Shown: positions 61,087 to 64,000 of the stretch, in pieces
Layout: each line of letters begins with the position of its first letter
How positions within the stretch are numbered: position 1 is the first letter of the stretch
Translations under genes and position numbers: made by a program
Origin: Lachnospiraceae bacterium oral taxon 096
GTDB taxonomy: Bacteria; Bacillota; Clostridia; Lachnospirales; Lachnospiraceae
Assembly (NCBI GenBank): GCA_018141845.1
Contig: CP073340.1
Span: 769,001 to 833,000 of the forward strand
Direction: 5' to 3'
Length of the DNA: 64,000 nucleotides
The notes under the pieces: generated by a model
What the model saw: the letters and a program-made list of their open reading frames with translations, nothing else
Database searches by the model: none
What the model was told of the DNA's origin: nothing

Positions 61087-61566
61087 ATGAAAAAAATCAC
61101 AAGTTTTACCATCGATCACAATAAGTTATTGCCAGGAGTTTATGTTTCAAGAAAGGATGCGGTTGGCAATCAAGTGGTGACCACCTTCGATCTTCGAATG
61201 ACTAGACCAAATTTTGAGCCTGTAATGAATACGGCCGAGATGCACACCATTGAGCACTTGGGAGCAACCTATTTGAGAAATCACGAGACCTTTGGCGACA
61301 AGATTATTTATTTTGGACCAATGGGTTGCCGAACAGGATTCTATTTATTATTGGCTGGAGAGTATACTTCTTTGGACATTGTGCCACTTGTACAAGAGAT
61401 GTTTGAATTTGTGCGAGACTTTGAGGGAGAGGTTCCAGGGGCTTGTGCAAAGGACTGTGGAAACTTTAGAGATATGAACCTTCCGATGGCAAAGTACTTG
61501 GCAAAGAAATATTTGGATGAAGTACTGGAAAATATGGATAACACAAGACTTATTTACCCAGAGTAG
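61087..61566 (+). CDS. luxS: S-ribosylhomocysteine lyase
   Basis: This 159-residue iron-dependent enzyme splits S-ribosylhomocysteine to homocysteine and the autoinducer-2 precursor DPD. The metal motif is HTIEHLGATYLRN (HXXEH), and the third ligand Cys lies in GACAKDCGNFRDMNL. Catalytic MGCRTGFY is also present. Length is standard. Confidence 0.97.
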   Translation: MKKITSFTIDHNKLLPGVYVSRKDAVGNQVVTTFDLRMTRPNFEPVMNTAEMHTIEHLGATYLRNHETFGDKIIYFGPMGCRTGFYLLLAGEYTSLDIVPLVQEMFEFVRDFEGEVPGACAKDCGNFRDMNLPMAKYLAKKYLDEVLENMDNTRLIYPE

Positions 61567-61577
61567 AGGAAGAAAAA

Positions 61578-62483
61578 ATGAAGTTGATACATTATCAAGT
61601 GGAATTTAAGACCTACTTGGGTGTACTTAGTCAAGATGAGGAGTGGGTATTTCCACTTTCGATGATCGGGATTGAGTACACGGAGATGGAAGAGCTCATT
61701 TGTCAAATCACAGATTCGCAATTGCAATTAATTGAACACAGTGCGACGAAGGATCCAGATACTGTGATTGGAGCAGCCAGAGTTCAGGATATTCGAATCT
61801 TGCCACCCATTGAATATCCAAGACAGGACATTATTTGTATAGGGAAAAACTACTTAGATCATGCAAAAGAGATGGCTGGCTTTGAAGGAAAAGAATTTGA
61901 GATAGAAAAATTTAAAAAAGAACCTCCGATTTTTTTCTCCAAACGAGTAGAGAGAGTGACTGGGGATGGGGATGAAATTTTGGCTCATTCCGATATGACA
62001 AAGGAGCTTGACTATGAGAGTGAGTTGGCCATTATTATCAGAAAAGATGCTAGAAATATTGCACCTGAAGAAGTGAAAGATTATATTTTTGGCTATACGA
62101 TTATCAATGATGTCAGTGCAAGAGATTTACAGGCTCGACATCATCAGTGGTTTTTTGCCAAGAGCTTAGATGGCTTTGCACCGATGGGTCCAGTCATATT
62201 GACTGTCGATAGCATTGATTATCCGCCACATTTGCAGGTGAAAAGTTATGTCAATGGAGAGTGCAGGCAGGATGACAACACAAAGAATTTTATTCATAGT
62301 ATTGATGAGCTCGTTTCTTTGCTCAGTCAGGGAATGACCTTAAGTGCGGGAACGATCATTGCCACAGGTACGCCATCTGGTGTGGGAATGGGATTTAGCC
62401 CACAAAAGTTTTTAGTTCCTGGCGATGAAGTAGTGTGTGAGATTGAGGGAATTGGAAAGATTAAAAATGTGGTTAGAGAATAG
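61578..62483 (+). CDS. Fumarylacetoacetate hydrolase family protein
   Basis: This 301-residue protein has the FAH fold: IICIGKNYLDHAKEMAGFE, PIFFSKR, the metal-binding LDYESELAIIIRKD, FGYTIINDVSARDLQARH, KSLDGFAPMGPVIL, and TGTPSGVGMGFSP. Bacterial members act as acylpyruvases or oxaloacetate decarboxylases or in aromatic degradation. The substrate is not decidable here. The end overlaps the srtB start. Confidence 0.93.
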   Translation: MKLIHYQVEFKTYLGVLSQDEEWVFPLSMIGIEYTEMEELICQITDSQLQLIEHSATKDPDTVIGAARVQDIRILPPIEYPRQDIICIGKNYLDHAKEMAGFEGKEFEIEKFKKEPPIFFSKRVERVTGDGDEILAHSDMTKELDYESELAIIIRKDARNIAPEEVKDYIFGYTIINDVSARDLQARHHQWFFAKSLDGFAPMGPVILTVDSIDYPPHLQVKSYVNGECRQDDNTKNFIHSIDELVSLLSQGMTLSAGTIIATGTPSGVGMGFSPQKFLVPGDEVVCEIEGIGKIKNVVRE

Positions 62484-63186
62484 AAAAAAGGCCGTCTGTG
62501 TAGCGGTGGCAACAATCGTTGTCATCGCAGCAGGTGGCATTTTATGGTTTATGGGAAAAAATAGGCATCAAGAGGTAGGGACAGAGATTGTGGTAGAAAG
62601 TGTTGTGAGGACAACACAGGAGACAACACAATATGTTTCACCCATTGATTTTGCCGCACTCAAGCAGAGAAATAAAGATATTTTTGCCTATATTAAAATT
62701 CCTGGTACAAAGATTGATTATCCCATTGTGTGGAATGGGGACAACGACTATTATCTTCATCATGATTTAGATGGAAAAAAGACCCCTTACGGATCGATCT
62801 ATATGGATATGGATGATCGTATTGACCTATCTTCTCGGCATAATATTTTTTATGGACATCATATGAAAGATAAGACGATGTTTCAAAATATTGTGCTATT
62901 TAAGGACAAGGACTTCTTTGAAAAACATAGGGACATCTATATTTATACTCCACAAAAGGAGTATCATCTGAGAACGATCGCCTGTCTATATACAGATGCT
63001 GACGCATCAAAGAGGCGGACAGAATTTGCCAGTGATGAGGAGCTAAATCAATATGTTGATGAGATGACAAAGGGCTGTAGTTTTCGCTCGCTTCCACAGG
63101 GAAATATTGGCTCTTTGTGGTCATTTATTACCTGTTCCTATGAGTTTGATGATGCAAGAACCATTTTATATGCCTATGAAGTATAA
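62467..63186 (+). CDS. srtB: Class B sortase
   Basis: This 239-residue membrane-anchored transpeptidase has an N-terminal helix (AVCVAVATIVVIAAGGILWFM). The catalytic domain has the His in HNIFYGHHMKDKTMF, the Cys in WSFITCSYEF, and the Arg in DDARTILYAY. IYMDMDDRIDLSSRHN is typical of SrtB. No pilin or NPQTN-type substrate gene is adjacent. The ATG at 62467 lies inside the end of the FAH gene with GGAAAG upstream. A longer in-frame reading from 62437 only adds FAH-overlapping codons. Confidence 0.9.
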   Translation: MWLENRKKAVCVAVATIVVIAAGGILWFMGKNRHQEVGTEIVVESVVRTTQETTQYVSPIDFAALKQRNKDIFAYIKIPGTKIDYPIVWNGDNDYYLHHDLDGKKTPYGSIYMDMDDRIDLSSRHNIFYGHHMKDKTMFQNIVLFKDKDFFEKHRDIYIYTPQKEYHLRTIACLYTDADASKRRTEFASDEELNQYVDEMTKGCSFRSLPQGNIGSLWSFITCSYEFDDARTILYAYEV

Positions 63187-63333
63187 ATTTAGAAAAATCT
63201 CATTAAAGTTTTAACAAACAAAAAAAATGACTTTATTTGCTATTTTTTGTGCGATTTTACAAATAATATATTGAAATCTGCAAAAAAAATGGTAATATAT
63301 AGAGTATATGAATAATAGAGGAAGGGGGAAATT

Positions 63334-64000
63334 GTGAATATTGGTTGTTTGATTTTGTCTGGGGGAAAGAGCACAAGAATGGGCAGAGAGAAGGCCATGC
63401 TGCACATTGGGGCGGTGCGATTCCTTGACAAGTTAGTCTATGAATTTTCAAGTTTTTCTGAAATTTTAATTTCTGTGGATAAGAAAGAACGTCATCCACA
63501 AATTCACTATCCAATGGTTGAGGATGTTTGGGAGAATGCTGGCCCATTGGGTGGGCTTTTGTCAGGACTTTTAAAGACAAGGGCAGATGCACTATTTGTA
63601 TTGCCATGTGATGTCCCACTCTTTTCAATGAGTTTGGCAAAAAAGTTAATGGCAATGTTGAGTGAAGATGTGGACTGTGTGATTTCAAAGACGGAAGATG
63701 GGCGGTGGCAGCCGTTTTGTGGGATATATAAAAAATCCTGTATCCCTGTGCTCGAGCAAGCCATTGCCTGTGGACAATTGAAGATGATGAACTCTGTGGA
63801 AAAACTTCGGCATCGAGTTTTTTTTGCTGGAGAGGAGTCTTGGCGGTATCAAAATGTCAATACGCCAGCAGACTATCAAACCTTGCATCAACCACAGCAT
63901 ATCATTGCCATTTCAGGCTATAAAAACTCAGGAAAGACAACATTAATTGAACATTTGATTCCACTACTTCTAGAGAGAGGGATTCGAGTGATGACAGTAA
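63334..64000 (+). CDS. MobA-MobB fusion, molybdenum cofactor guanylyltransferase (partial at window end)
   Basis: The gene starts at GTG with AGGGGG 6 nt upstream and stays open to the window edge (about 222 codons). The MobA part begins IGCLILSGGKSTRMGREKAML, the nucleotide-binding signature, and has LFVLPCDVPLF and WQPFCGIYKKSCIPVLEQA. After about 190 residues a second domain begins with IAISGYKNSGKTTLIEHLIP, the P-loop of MobB. The product would add GMP to molybdopterin and bind GTP in one chain. Confidence 0.9.
   Translation, partial: MNIGCLILSGGKSTRMGREKAMLHIGAVRFLDKLVYEFSSFSEILISVDKKERHPQIHYPMVEDVWENAGPLGGLLSGLLKTRADALFVLPCDVPLFSMSLAKKLMAMLSEDVDCVISKTEDGRWQPFCGIYKKSCIPVLEQAIACGQLKMMNSVEKLRHRVFFAGEESWRYQNVNTPADYQTLHQPQHIIAISGYKNSGKTTLIEHLIPLLLERGIRVMTV

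Overview
The window reads as the chromosome of a low-GC, Gram-positive strict anaerobe of the Clostridia, most likely a member of the Lachnospiraceae. This rests on the AGGAGG-type ribosome sites, anaerobic ribonucleotide reductase NrdDG with no aerobic enzyme in view, sortase B, ChW repeats and choline-binding-type repeats on exported proteins, an ATC hydrolase, YkvI/DUF554 proteins and dense IS110/IS200-IS605/IS1182/IS1634 content. No species name is claimed.

Layout. 1-0.85 kb: queuosine genes queD-queE (minus) behind a preQ1-I-type riboswitch and terminator. 0.88-3.7 kb: a TrpXYZ-type ABC transporter. 3.7-5.5 kb: a DUF296 protein, an MscS channel and an ArsC/Spx-like protein. 5.5-13.7 kb: a mobile region with an IS110 element, a 2.8-kb island splitting a tRNA-Arg(CCU) gene (it carries an XRE regulator, an ImmA/IrrE-Fic fusion, an integrase remnant and its own tRNA-Arg), and an IS200/IS605 element whose tnpB is cut by a second IS110 element. 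13.8-19.7 kb: an oppABCDF operon whose binding protein looks circularly permuted. 19.8-31.5 kb: housekeeping genes (oxidoreductase, small lipoproteins, cell-wall-binding protein, MarR, metG-traX-tatD-ksgA, lrgAB, DJ-1, a GH13 amylase). 31.5-45.1 kb: a second accessory region with a TnpB element, an APC permease/C26 peptidase pair, IS1182, SemiSWEET, IS1634, a TnpB-less IS605-like mini-element, an immunity-gene cluster (SUKH, CbrC and two unknowns), a third IS110 and a TnpB relic. 45.2-64 kb: ATC hydrolase, LMW phosphatase, YdjM, YkvI, CinA domain, HMA protein, chitooligosaccharide-type deacetylase, ABC-F, exonuclease III, a GH13-like protein without catalytic acids, nrdDG under probable NrdR control, DUF554, flavoprotein, DsbA-like protein, trpS-luxS-FAH-srtB, and the start of a mobA-mobB fusion.

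How the parts work together. The housekeeping operons are compact, with several stop/start overlaps (oppD/oppF, metG/traX, the C26 peptidase/permease pair, oxidoreductase/lipoprotein). The mobile regions record nested events that can be read in the sequence. Reconstruction across the second IS110 element restores the tnpB reading frame exactly, and a hairpin loop in that element's noncoding end carries an 11-nt copy of the left target flank, as expected of a bridge RNA target guide. The strongest candidates for something unusual are this bridge-RNA case, the permuted OppA, the tRNA-splitting island that brings a replacement tRNA of the same anticodon, the catalytically substituted GH13 protein, and a 400-bp IS605-type mini-element whose interior is a highly structured putative RNA.
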